Source: Paenibacillus psychroresistens (GTDB lineage: Bacteria > Bacillota > Bacilli > Paenibacillales > NBRC-103111). Taken from it: DNA of 64,000 nt. The DNA lies in NCBI RefSeq assembly GCF_009728935.1, contig NZ_CP034235.1:5469501-5533500 (forward strand), in the 5' to 3' direction. Below are positions 17,622-25,989 of this stretch, piece after piece. Positions within the stretch are counted from its first letter, which is position 1, and every line of letters begins with the position of its first letter. Below the pieces are notes generated by a model. The model was not told the DNA's origin and did not search any database. It worked only from the letters and a program-made list of their open reading frames with translations. The translations under genes and the position numbers were made by a program.

Positions 17622-17915
17622 ATAACAACGTATTTGGCTTCATAGTAAGTTTTTGCATAGCCGCTACAGCAGATATTTTCTCATCTCGCCAATCTTGATA
17701 TATAGAAATAAAATCCGACCCTATTTCTTTTTTAGGTCTACCAAATTTAATTCCTTTATTTAAAGCTATTGCTATTCCTTCAGCTTGCCTACTATTTATC
17801 TTCTCACGTTCCCTCTGAGCCATGTATGAAAGCAATTCTAAGACAATATTGCTGATTACCTTATCTAAGTAAGCGTAAAACAGCCCCCACCTTGCACAAG
17901 TACAAAGGACGGGGA

Positions 17916-19499
17916 CTAAGTGGTTTTCTTATTGAATACACGACAGGTCAGAGGCAAAGTCTGTGACCAGGGCAATAGCATATCTAAAGCTTTCGTGTCT
18001 TTTGGGTCTTCTAAATTGGGGAGTTTCTCAAATAGATAAGTCAGGTAGATCATTGGATTTAATCCATTCTCTTTAGCCGTTTCGATCATACTATAGATCA
18101 TGGCACTTGCCTTTGCACCGCGAGGCGTATTGCTGAACATCCAGTTTTTTCGACCGATGACAAAGGGCTTAATCGAGCGTTCGCTTCGGTTGTTATCGAT
18201 CTCTAAGCGACCGTCATTCATGAAAGTCTCGAGCTTCTCCCATTGGTTTTGGCAATAAATAATTGCCTCCCCGAGTTTACTCTTGGGTAAAACGCGAGAT
18301 CGCTGTGTACGAAGCCATGCTGAAAAAGCATCCAGAATCGGGCGACTACGCGCCATTCGAATGGTTGTACGCTCTTCAGGTGTAGAATCCTTAATCTCTC
18401 GCTCAATAGCGAAGAGACGGTTGCAGAAATCTAAACCTTCACTGGCAGTTACAGGAGTGGATCGTTTAGGATCCGGTAATGCCTGCAGGGCCTCATCAAA
18501 TTTGCGACGGGCGTGAGCCCAGCAACCGACTAAGGTCACATTCATTATCTTGTGGTATCCCGAGTAACCGTCAACATGCAGGTAACCTTTGAAACCCGTT
18601 AAAAACTTGCGCGGGTGTTCCCCTGCTCGTGTTGGCTGGTACTCATAGATAATGATAGGCGGACCTTCGCGCCCGGTACGATAAAGCCAAAGATAAGACT
18701 GGCTCTCTGCAGATCGACCTGGTTCTCGCAGCACCTGCAAGGTCGTCTCATCTGCATGTAGAATGTCCTTTTGAAGCAGATGCTCGTGCATGCGTTCAAC
18801 CAGCAATCGCAACCAAGTATCTGCACCATGGATCATCCAATTGGCTAACGTCTGACGGGACAAGGCTACGCCAAGTCGTGCAAACTGCTGCTCCTGACGG
18901 TAAAGGGGCATGCTTTCTACATATTTTTGGCTCATGATGTAAGCCATCATCGAGGAAGAGACTAGGCTTCCCGGATAAACCGGACGTGGCATCGGTGCTG
19001 TAACCACAGGTGTCGTGGTCGCCTCGACCTCACAGCGACGGCAAGCATAAACGAAACGCACATGCTTCACGAGCTTAATTTCAGCAGGAATAAGCTTCAG
19101 TTCTTGGCGCGTTTCAGTGCTCATTTCATGCAAGTTTCCACCGCAGCATGAACAAGTTTGTTCTTCTTCGGACAAGCGGTACTCGATCGTCTCTACAGGT
19201 AAATTCTCAACCATGGCCTCTCGTTGTCCGCTTTGTTTCTTGCGGCTGTAGGTAACGGATTCCAACGTTGGTTCTTCTGCAGCGGGATTGGCATCCGACT
19301 CGGCTTCGTTAAAGAGATCCAATTGATCCGGATGCGTTCGTTCACTTGATGCACCGAATTGTTTCTTCTGGCTGAGACGGAATTGCTCCTCGAACCAAGC
19401 CAGCTTCGCAGACAGTTCGGCGTTTTGTTTGGCCAGTTTTATATTTTGTTGTTGTAACTCTTCTATTGTAGGGTGGGACGTATCCGTTGTGGTTTCCAT
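17916..19499 (-). CDS. tnpC: IS66 transposase TnpC (copy A)
   Basis: This 527-residue DDE-type transposase is intact. It has an N-terminal coiled segment (ELQQQNIKLAKQNAELSAKL), a zinc-binding CSCCGG...CRRC pair near residues 116 and 153, and catalytic acidic residues in HADETTLQ, HVDGYSGYH and IDNNRSERS. It catalyses strand transfer of the IS and normally acts together with TnpA and TnpB. The 77-bp gap after tnpB contains no clear RBS, which suggests coupled or weak expression. Confidence 0.97.
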   Translation of the reverse strand: METTTDTSHPTIEELQQQNIKLAKQNAELSAKLAWFEEQFRLSQKKQFGASSERTHPDQLDLFNEAESDANPAAEEPTLESVTYSRKKQSGQREAMVENLPVETIEYRLSEEEQTCSCCGGNLHEMSTETRQELKLIPAEIKLVKHVRFVYACRRCEVEATTTPVVTAPMPRPVYPGSLVSSSMMAYIMSQKYVESMPLYRQEQQFARLGVALSRQTLANWMIHGADTWLRLLVERMHEHLLQKDILHADETTLQVLREPGRSAESQSYLWLYRTGREGPPIIIYEYQPTRAGEHPRKFLTGFKGYLHVDGYSGYHKIMNVTLVGCWAHARRKFDEALQALPDPKRSTPVTASEGLDFCNRLFAIEREIKDSTPEERTTIRMARSRPILDAFSAWLRTQRSRVLPKSKLGEAIIYCQNQWEKLETFMNDGRLEIDNNRSERSIKPFVIGRKNWMFSNTPRGAKASAMIYSMIETAKENGLNPMIYLTYLFEKLPNLEDPKDTKALDMLLPWSQTLPLTCRVFNKKTT

Positions 19500-19576
19500 A
19501 TCTAACTTTTTCGACCTAGCTCACCGTTTTCCTTTCAACAATTTTGTCAAAATCTCGAACTTCCTGTTCCTTGAAG

Positions 19577-19930
19577 TTAGATCACGGTGCGTTCGGTAAC
19601 GGAAGGATGCGCTTGCTGTTGCTCAAGTGAAAGTCCATCCAAAAGCCAGCGCAATTCACGGTAACCGACGACTAAAGGAGTTGTATTCGAAGAAGGCCAA
19701 CGAAATGTACCGCGTTCCAGCCGACGATAATAGAGCCAAAAGCCATTGTGATCCCAATGCAAAATTTTGAGTTTGTCTCGATTGCGATTACAGAATACGA
19801 AGAGGCTGGATGAGAAGGGATCCAACTCAAAGCCTTCTTTAACCAGCACGGTGAGTCCATCAATCGATTTGCGCAGATCTGTATTGCCGCAAGCGAGGTA
19901 AACACGTTCGATGCTCGAAGCATTTAGCAT
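19577..19930 (-). CDS. tnpB: IS66 accessory protein TnpB (copy A)
   Basis: This 117-residue protein of the IS66 Orf2 family carries the family signature LACGNTDLRKSIDGL near the N-terminus and KILHWDHNGFWLYYRRLE in the middle. It is required for IS66 transposition, though its biochemical role is unclear. Its ATG overlaps the tnpA stop codon (ATGCTAA), indicating translational coupling. Confidence 0.96.
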   Translation of the reverse strand: MLNASSIERVYLACGNTDLRKSIDGLTVLVKEGFELDPFSSSLFVFCNRNRDKLKILHWDHNGFWLYYRRLERGTFRWPSSNTTPLVVGYRELRWLLDGLSLEQQQAHPSVTERTVI

Positions 19931-20250
19931 GAAGTTAATGTGCGTACAAGGTCACGAAGTAGATTGGCGTTAAAGTCTGCTGGAACCTCAATACTTGCAG
20001 AGCCAACTCGAACAACGAGGTTGCCCGTTATATCTACTTTTTGTTTGTTGCTAGCGAGAGTAACCGGCAGCCATTGCGTGGAAGAAGATGAGGAGCTTGG
20101 ACGTACGGAAATATTCATTTTCTTGAGCCAGTACTTCAATTGATGCATACTTTGCGTATGCGTTTTGCACCATGCTGACATTGTAAGTCCACTGGATTTA
20201 AAGTCTGCTATTCTTGTTATCCAATCCTGAGTTCGTTGATTGCTATCCAT
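19924..20250 (-). CDS. tnpA: IS66 accessory protein TnpA (copy A)
   Basis: This 108-residue protein has an N-terminal helix-turn-helix-like segment (RIADFKSSGLTMSAWCKTH, then LKYWLKK) typical of IS66 Orf1 proteins, which probably bind the IS ends. ATG start with GGAGG upstream. It is the first gene of the tnpA-tnpB-tnpC set. Confidence 0.95.
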   Translation of the reverse strand: MDSNQRTQDWITRIADFKSSGLTMSAWCKTHTQSMHQLKYWLKKMNISVRPSSSSSSTQWLPVTLASNKQKVDITGNLVVRVGSASIEVPADFNANLLRDLVRTLTSC

Positions 20251-20717
20251 AAGAGAACCTCCTTCATTAAATCTGAGGAAGATTATCTCATAGAAAAATT
20301 CATATTTTTAGGTGGGGAGTATTTTACGCTTACTTATCTAATCCATTCTTATATTGTCTAGTATCTAGGATAGGCATATCAAGTATTACAATGTGTGCAG
20401 CAATATTCTGTGTAATGTCCTGCCACTCATGTTTAATCTCATCTGCGTTACGACCTAATCTATCTAATTCCTTCACAAACAATGTATCACCATTTCTAAG
20501 CATATGCTTCAAAGCTTGATACTTTGGTCTTATGAAGTCTTTACCGCTTTGCTTCTCTATGATTAGATTCCGTTCATTAATATTCAAATGCTTTAGTGCT
20601 TCAATTTGCCTATCTTCACTCTGATCTTTTGATGATACTCTTATATACCCGAACTCTTTTACTTCTCCCACTATTAAAACTCCTCTCCAAATTGATACCT
20701 ACAATAGATCATTTTTA

Positions 20718-20781
20718 TGTGTCAAAATATATACAACATTATTGAAATGTTTCTAATATATTTAGTATGCATTTTGACACA
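20718..20781. promoter_or_regulatory. Inverted repeat upstream of the resolvase gene, possible res site
   Basis: TGTGTCAAAAT (20718-20728) and ATTTTGACACA (20771-20781) are exact inverted repeats 47 bp upstream of the GTG start. A further dyad AATAAGT/ACTTATT lies at 20812-20838. Resolvases act at paired dyads of this kind immediately upstream of their own gene and repress it there. The assignment is by position and symmetry only. Confidence 0.55.
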
Positions 20782-20976
20782 TTAATTCCCCTTTAAACTA
20801 GCATCATTTCAATAAGTCAAAAGGTATACTTATTGCAATACTCAAAGGAATAATAATTAATATAAAAGAATAATTGTGATCAATTATAGATAGGTAAGCG
20901 TAAAATACTCCCCACCTAAAAATATGAATTTTTCTATGAGATAATCTTCCTCAGATTTAATGAAGGAGGTTCTCTT

Positions 20977-21303
20977 ATGGATAGCAATCAACGAACTCAG
21001 GATTGGATAACAAGAATAGCAGACTTTAAATCCAGTGGACTTACAATGTCAGCATGGTGCAAAACGCATACGCAAAGTATGCATCAATTGAAGTACTGGC
21101 TCAAGAAAATGAATATTTCCGTACGTCCAAGCTCCTCATCTTCTTCCACGCAATGGCTGCCGGTTACTCTCGCTAGCAACAAACAAAAAGTAGATATAAC
21201 GGGCAACCTCGTTGTTCGAGTTGGCTCTGCAAGTATTGAGGTTCCAGCAGACTTTAACGCCAATCTACTTCGTGACCTTGTACGCACATTAACTTCATGC
21301 TAA
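20977..21303 (+). CDS. tnpA: IS66 accessory protein TnpA (copy B)
   Basis: This 108-residue protein is identical to the tnpA products of copies A and C. It has an HTH-like N-terminus and AAGGAGG seven bases before the ATG. The last codons overlap the tnpB start. Confidence 0.95.
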   Translation: MDSNQRTQDWITRIADFKSSGLTMSAWCKTHTQSMHQLKYWLKKMNISVRPSSSSSSTQWLPVTLASNKQKVDITGNLVVRVGSASIEVPADFNANLLRDLVRTLTSC

Positions 21304-21650
21304 ATGCTTCGAGCATCGAACGTGTTTACCTCGCTTGCGGCAATACAGATCTGCGCAAATCGATTGATGGACTCACCGTGCTGGTTAAAGAAGGCTTTGA
21401 GTTGGATCCCTTCTCATCCAGCCTCTTCGTATTCTGTAATCGCAATCGAGACAAACTCAAAATTTTGCATTGGGATCACAATGGCTTTTGGCTCTATTAT
21501 CGTCGGCTGGAACGCGGTACATTTCGTTGGCCTTCTTCGAATACAACTCCTTTAGTCGTCGGTTACCGTGAATTGCGCTGGCTTTTGGATGGACTTTCAC
21601 TTGAGCAACAGCAAGCGCATCCTTCCGTTACCGAACGCACCGTGATCTAA
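21297..21650 (+). CDS. tnpB: IS66 accessory protein TnpB (copy B)
   Basis: This 117-residue IS66 Orf2 protein is identical to those of the other complete copies and carries the LACGNTDLRKSIDGL signature. It is translationally coupled to tnpA through an ATGCTAA overlap. Confidence 0.96.
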   Translation: MLNASSIERVYLACGNTDLRKSIDGLTVLVKEGFELDPFSSSLFVFCNRNRDKLKILHWDHNGFWLYYRRLERGTFRWPSSNTTPLVVGYRELRWLLDGLSLEQQQAHPSVTERTVI

Positions 21651-21727
21651 CTTCAAGGAACAGGAAGTTCGAGATTTTGACAAAATTGTTGAAAGGAAAA
21701 CGGTGAGCTAGGTCGAAAAAGTTAGAT

Positions 21728-23311
21728 ATGGAAACCACAACGGATACGTCCCACCCTACAATAGAAGAGTTACAACAACAAAATATAAAACTGGCCAAAC
21801 AAAACGCCGAACTGTCTGCGAAGCTGGCTTGGTTCGAGGAGCAATTCCGTCTCAGCCAGAAGAAACAATTCGGTGCATCAAGTGAACGAACGCATCCGGA
21901 TCAATTGGATCTCTTTAACGAAGCCGAGTCGGATGCCAATCCCGCTGCAGAAGAACCAACGTTGGAATCCGTTACCTACAGCCGCAAGAAACAAAGCGGA
22001 CAACGAGAGGCCATGGTTGAGAATTTACCTGTAGAGACGATCGAGTACCGCTTGTCCGAAGAAGAACAAACTTGTTCATACTGCGGTGGAAACTTGCATG
22101 AAATGAGCACTGAAACGCGCCAAGAACTGAAGCTTATTCCTGCTGAAATTAAGCTCGTGAAGCATGTGCGTTTCGTTTATGCTTGCCGTCGCTGTGAGGT
22201 CGAGGCGACCACGACACCTGTGGTTACAGCACCGATGCCACGTCCGGTTTATCCGGGAAGCCTAGTCTCTTCCTCGATGATGGCTTACATCATGAGCCAA
22301 AAATATGTAGAAAGCATGCCCCTTTACCGTCAGGAGCAGCAGTTTGCACGACTTGGCGTAGCCTTGTCCCGTCAGACGTTAGCCAATTGGATGATCCATG
22401 GTGCAGATACTTGGTTGCGATTGCTGGTTGAACGCATGCACGAGCATCTGCTTCAAAAGGACATTCTACATGCAGATGAGACGACCTTGCAGGTGCTGCG
22501 AGAACCAGGTCGATCTGCAGAGAGCCAGTCTTATCTTTGGCTTTATCGTACCGGGCGCGAAGGTCCGCCTATCATTATCTATGAGTACCAGCCAACACGA
22601 GCAGGGGAACACCCGCGCAAGTTTTTAACGGGTTTCAAAGGTTACCTGCATGTTGACGGTTACTCGGGATACCACAAGATAATGAATGTGACCTTAGTCG
22701 GTTGCTGGGCTCACGCCCGTCGCAAATTTGATGAGGCCCTGCAGGCATTACCGGATCCTAAACGATCCACTCCTGTAACTGCCAGTGAAGGTTTAGATTT
22801 CTGCAACCGTCTCTTCGCTATTGAGCGAGAGATTAAGGATTCTACACCTGAAGAGCGTACAACCATTCGAATGGCGCGTAGTCGCCCGATTCTGGATGCT
22901 TTTTCAGCATGGCTTCGTACACAGCGATCTCGCGTTTTACCCAAGAGTAAACTCGGGGAGGCAATTATTTATTGCCAAAACCAATGGGAGAAGCTCGAGA
23001 CTTTCATGAATGACGGTCGCTTAGAGATCGATAACAACCGAAGCGAACGCTCGATTAAGCCCTTTGTCATCGGTCGAAAAAACTGGATGTTCAGCAATAC
23101 GCCTCGCGGTGCAAAGGCAAGTGCCATGATCTATAGTATGATCGAAACGGCTAAAGAGAATGGATTAAATCCAATGATCTACCTGACTTATCTATTTGAG
23201 AAACTCCCCAATTTAGAAGACCCAAAAGACACGAAAGCTTTAGATATGCTATTGCCCTGGTCACAGACTTTGCCTCTGACCTGTCGTGTATTCAATAAGA
23301 AAACCACTTAG
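21728..23311 (+). CDS. tnpC: IS66 transposase TnpC (copy B, zinc-knuckle variant)
   Basis: This 527-residue DDE transposase matches copies A and C except that the zinc-binding motif reads CSYCGG, where they have CSCCGG (a TAC codon in place of TGC). The outer CxxC pair is kept, so zinc binding should be unaffected. The catalytic acidic motifs are intact. Confidence 0.96.
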   Translation: METTTDTSHPTIEELQQQNIKLAKQNAELSAKLAWFEEQFRLSQKKQFGASSERTHPDQLDLFNEAESDANPAAEEPTLESVTYSRKKQSGQREAMVENLPVETIEYRLSEEEQTCSYCGGNLHEMSTETRQELKLIPAEIKLVKHVRFVYACRRCEVEATTTPVVTAPMPRPVYPGSLVSSSMMAYIMSQKYVESMPLYRQEQQFARLGVALSRQTLANWMIHGADTWLRLLVERMHEHLLQKDILHADETTLQVLREPGRSAESQSYLWLYRTGREGPPIIIYEYQPTRAGEHPRKFLTGFKGYLHVDGYSGYHKIMNVTLVGCWAHARRKFDEALQALPDPKRSTPVTASEGLDFCNRLFAIEREIKDSTPEERTTIRMARSRPILDAFSAWLRTQRSRVLPKSKLGEAIIYCQNQWEKLETFMNDGRLEIDNNRSERSIKPFVIGRKNWMFSNTPRGAKASAMIYSMIETAKENGLNPMIYLTYLFEKLPNLEDPKDTKALDMLLPWSQTLPLTCRVFNKKTT

Positions 23312-23470
23312 TCCCCGTCCTTTGTACTTGTGCAAGGTGGGGGCTGTTTTACGCTTACATAGATAGAATACAAAAAAGAAATCCAATCGGATAAAAAATT
23401 ATCTCATAGAATTATGATACACTAAATAAAGAGTCGAATGATCGACTCCTTGTTTAACGAATCATTTCAT

Positions 23471-23773
23471 TTATCCATTAATGTTTAGCATCCTATCAGA
23501 CCTTACTTTTAATTTAAACAGTGAAGACTTGATGCAAATCGCTTCCCAATATTTTGAACGTGATTTACACTCTTTTCCCAACCCCTGGTGTTCGGGTATA
23601 GTCCATTCTCTCGTACAGAAAATCATAAAACTCTCGACTCCATAATCAAGTTTGGCCTCTGAATCAATTTTCAACATTACATTTCGAAGTGTACGCTCAC
23701 CCTCTGGAGGTAATTGACTCCCATGCGTCTTTGCAACCTTTGGATCTAGTAATCCAATTATAGTAAAACTCAT
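23471..23773 (-). CDS. Hypothetical protein
   Basis: This 100-residue protein is not one I recognise. It is soluble with no signal peptide and contains the stretch ESFMIFCTREWTIPEHQGLG and a basic C-terminus. ATG start with AGAAGGG about nine bases upstream, which makes it a plausible real gene. It stands alone on the minus strand between IS66 copy B and the ankyrin-like gene, in cargo block C. Confidence 0.55.
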   Translation of the reverse strand: MSFTIIGLLDPKVAKTHGSQLPPEGERTLRNVMLKIDSEAKLDYGVESFMIFCTREWTIPEHQGLGKECKSRSKYWEAICIKSSLFKLKVRSDRMLNING

Positions 23774-24091
23774 ATTTGATCATCCCTTCTATTTTTATTA
23801 ATATTTCCTTTTGTTGATTAAATCGATTAAAGAAATTTTGGTCAACCCTGTTTTTACATACTGTTTCTCTCCTTTTGTTCCTTTAGAAAATGGAATTTAA
23901 TATTTCATGTATCCGTTTGACATCAACTGCATAATACGGAATTTCTAAACGAAAGTATTCATTTGAATAGTAAATCTAGATCATTTGGTTCATGTGTTCG
24001 ATACGTTTAGCATTTCTTATCCATTTCTTCAAGTAATCGTAGAATCTCAACTACTAATTAGTAATAGATAGAAGAATTAACTCAGAAATTG
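23774..24091. other. Intergenic stretch with short degraded coding remnants
   Basis: No intact gene was seen. On the minus strand two short open stretches look coding but lack starts: one reads IYYSNEYFRLEIPYYAVDVK and ends at a stop at 23883-23885; the other reads VEILRLLEEMDKKC before a stop near 24009. They may be ruins of earlier cargo genes. Confidence 0.35.
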
Positions 24092-25786
24092 CTAAGTTAA
24101 ATCGTTAAAAAAAATTTCCCGATAATCTTCATAATATTTCTTAAGTTTATTATGAAATGATAGTTTAATATCAATCATGCGTTTATAAAATTGGTCAAAA
24201 TCTTCTACTTGTTTTTCTTCCCCAATCATATGTGTAACAAGAGGTTTACAACCTATCTCTTTTAGAAATAATAATTTTTCTTTTGAAAATTTATCTCGTT
24301 CATATTGAATAGTGAAGAAGCATCTAGAGTTTTCAGTATTTCGATATTCATATCCATTTTCAAATAATTGTTTACATTGCTCTAATGAACCATCGTATGT
24401 CATTTGTATAACAGTTTCGAAATAATTAGATGCAATCAATTTTGTATCCTCTGCTTCGATCACTGTCATGCCAACCTCATCTAACATTATTAAAAATATG
24501 AATGGAGTATTCTGCAATGCGAATTCGAAAATATTAATACCAAATAATTTTTCTTTATAGTTTTTTAATCTATCAATTTCTCCAAGGAATTTGAACAACT
24601 TAATTATTCGAAGCGTTGTAGCTTCATCCTCTTCTTCAATGGATTGCTGAAGAGAATTAAATACTTGTTCAAACTCAGTTATTTGACTTGGATCACTTTC
24701 CCATTGATAAACCTGATCCCGAAAATTTGAAGATTTTAACCCTAACTTTGTAAAGTAATTCAGAGTATCCTCACTTGTTGCATACGCTCTGGCATCATTC
24801 CCCCAGAAATTACGTTCTTTAAAATTGAAACCTGCTTCGACAAATAAATTAACAATAGATTTGTTAAGATGTGCAATACAGAGGAACAAGCCTTCCCCGC
24901 CATTTTGAGTGAAATACTCTCTACCAATCACATATGGAATAAAAAATGGAAGGTATTTCTGAGCTAATTTTTTCTCCATACTTAAAGAAAGAAACGCTGT
25001 ACTTTCTTCAAAAATGTCTTGATATGGTTGAATCGGGTCAGCACCTTTTATTAAAGCTGCTATCAATAGGGGTAACGAATCCGGCAACAATCTAACGATA
25101 TGCACCATAATTGTTAAACCCCAACCATCTTTCTCAGAAAGATCGGTAATGTCATTCAGAAGAATTCTCAAGGCTTCGGAATATTCTTCCGCATTAATTG
25201 ATCGTAATAGCATATCAAGGGGTAGTGACGTTCCTATATACATATTCTCCATCGATGAGTGAAATTTTTTGACATCGATCATTAAATGCCCCAAATGTGA
25301 ATGTTGAGTACTTTTTGCAATCGAAATTCCGTTAATTCCTATATGGGGTGTTAAATAAAGATTGTTACCCTTTAAAGCAATTACAAGGTTAGCATTTTCA
25401 ATACCATCATCAACATTATTCATATAACCTTCATCGACATGATTGAAATCAATTGATCCGTCATATGCAACATTATTTTCCCTACTGATTTTATGAGCAT
25501 TCAAAACAGCATTTAGCCTTGGCTTCCCCTCCCAGACAAGCTTTCCATGTAAATATATTTCATAGTAAGTGCCCATTCCATATGCGACTTTATAATTTTC
25601 AAATATTAATTGATCTTTCTTTCTATTTTCAAAATACAAGTTCATCATTTCCTCAAAAATTTTCAAGTTCCTGTGAACCACTAATATCTTTTTCGTTTTG
25701 ATATCTTTAAGATTGTAAAAATTTCTTCGAGGAAGATACATGACTCTAACATCTGCATTCTTGTCTAGGTCTTGATAATATTTCAC
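24092..25786 (-). CDS. Ankyrin-repeat-like protein
   Basis: This 564-residue soluble protein starts at the GTG at 25786, which has GGAGGG eight bases upstream; an in-frame GTG nine bases earlier overlaps that RBS. Residues ~300-350 (FLCIAHLNKSIVNLFVEAGF, then NFWGNDARAYA) resemble ankyrin helices. Further repeat-like helices follow, such as FEFALQNTPFIFLIMLDEVG. The N-terminal ~200 residues form a separate domain that I do not recognise. Ankyrin proteins act in protein-protein contacts. It closes cargo block C, next to an attachment-arm copy at 25913. A role in defence or immunity is possible from context only. Confidence 0.6.
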   Translation of the reverse strand: MKYYQDLDKNADVRVMYLPRRNFYNLKDIKTKKILVVHRNLKIFEEMMNLYFENRKKDQLIFENYKVAYGMGTYYEIYLHGKLVWEGKPRLNAVLNAHKISRENNVAYDGSIDFNHVDEGYMNNVDDGIENANLVIALKGNNLYLTPHIGINGISIAKSTQHSHLGHLMIDVKKFHSSMENMYIGTSLPLDMLLRSINAEEYSEALRILLNDITDLSEKDGWGLTIMVHIVRLLPDSLPLLIAALIKGADPIQPYQDIFEESTAFLSLSMEKKLAQKYLPFFIPYVIGREYFTQNGGEGLFLCIAHLNKSIVNLFVEAGFNFKERNFWGNDARAYATSEDTLNYFTKLGLKSSNFRDQVYQWESDPSQITEFEQVFNSLQQSIEEEDEATTLRIIKLFKFLGEIDRLKNYKEKLFGINIFEFALQNTPFIFLIMLDEVGMTVIEAEDTKLIASNYFETVIQMTYDGSLEQCKQLFENGYEYRNTENSRCFFTIQYERDKFSKEKLLFLKEIGCKPLVTHMIGEEKQVEDFDQFYKRMIDIKLSFHNKLKKYYEDYREIFFNDLT

Positions 25787-25912
25787 GGCAATCACCCTCC
25801 TAAAATTGATTATAATTGCTGAAAGTGTTTGTCTACTTTTCGTTCGATTTATTACAAACTATTTCAAAGATTCCCTCTACTCTATTAATTACTACATTTC
25901 CTTCGTCCATAT

Positions 25913-25941
25913 ATTGAATGTCGAAGTGGCTTAAAACAAGC
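25913..25941 (+). repeat. Diverged copy of the integrase attachment arm next to the recombinase gene
   Basis: ATTGAATGTCGAAGTGGCTT followed by AAAACAAGC resembles the arm at 11790-11818 (TCGTAATGTGGCTTAAAATACAC), with one deletion and several changes, in the same orientation. It lies 49 bp past the stop codon of the large serine recombinase, where the attachment site of such elements is normally found. It may mark the original left end of core block D. Confidence 0.5.
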
Positions 25942-25989
25942 ATATTGGTTTAACCCAAAAATGCTTGTGTTTTGCATATTAATTTAGTC

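Larger units (their letters stand above)
14238..17627. mobile_element. 3.4-kb transposon-like element with Tn7-type ends and no transposase
   Basis: It interrupts the resolvase gene. The left end TGTGATATTCCATAATTG and the right end (reverse complement TGTTATGTTCCATAATTG) match at 23 of 25 positions. The direct duplication is ACGT, or AACGT (14233-14237 and 17627-17631) if the terminal A is counted. The left end has four contiguous 21-bp repeats plus a diverged fifth. The right end has three spaced copies in inverted orientation. A cluster at one end and three spaced sites at the other, with a 5-bp duplication, is the layout of TnsB sites in Tn7. No TnsABC-like gene is present, so it would need a helper in trans. 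The cargo is a lipoprotein, a secreted C39-like protein and a broken DUF2262-like gene. Confidence 0.75.
17869..20333 (-). mobile_element. IS66-family insertion sequence, copy A, complete
   Basis: This 2465-bp element has terminal inverted repeats (GTAAGCGTAAAACAG... and GTAAGCGTAAAATAC..., about 24 bp with mismatches) and an exact 8-bp target duplication TTATCTAA at 17861-17868 and 20334-20341. It inserted in the resolvase gene. Three genes, tnpA, tnpB and tnpC, read on the minus strand. It is inverted relative to copy B, 560 bp away. Confidence 0.97.
14154..20671 (-). pseudogene. Serine resolvase gene interrupted twice (IS66 and Tn7-like element)
   Basis: Three pieces reassemble exactly. 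The N-terminal piece (20671-20334; GTG start with AGGAG upstream) has the resolvase catalytic domain (GYIRVSSKDQ, with the nucleophile Ser; FVKELDRLGRN). The middle piece (17860-17628) continues with VISNIVLELLSYMAQRERE and the GRPKK linker into the helix-turn-helix. The last piece (14233-14154) gives FYRRVKEFEQINIDHISNKS and a TAG stop. Counting each target duplication once, the total is 651 nt, or 216 residues, with no frameshift. This is the normal length of a Pin/Tn3-type resolvase. The first break is IS66 copy A with TSD TTATCTAA. The second is the 3.4-kb element at 14238-17627. The gene must be inactive now. Confidence 0.9.
20894..23358 (+). mobile_element. IS66-family insertion sequence, copy B, complete
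   Basis: This copy is 2465 bp with the same terminal repeats as copy A and an exact 8-bp target duplication ATAGATAG at 20886-20893 and 23359-23366. It landed upstream of the resolvase gene in non-coding sequence and lies in the opposite orientation to copy A. The different target duplications show that A and B inserted independently. Confidence 0.97.

Noticed and set aside
14238..17627. Invertible segment flanked by inverted repeats and controlled by the nearby serine resolvase
   Set aside because: The resolvase reading frame continues exactly across this segment once it is removed with a short target duplication, so the segment is an insertion into the gene and not its inversion substrate.
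17861..23366. IS66 copies A and B as a composite transposon carrying the resolvase
   Set aside because: Each copy has its own distinct 8-bp target duplication (TTATCTAA and ATAGATAG), so they inserted independently.
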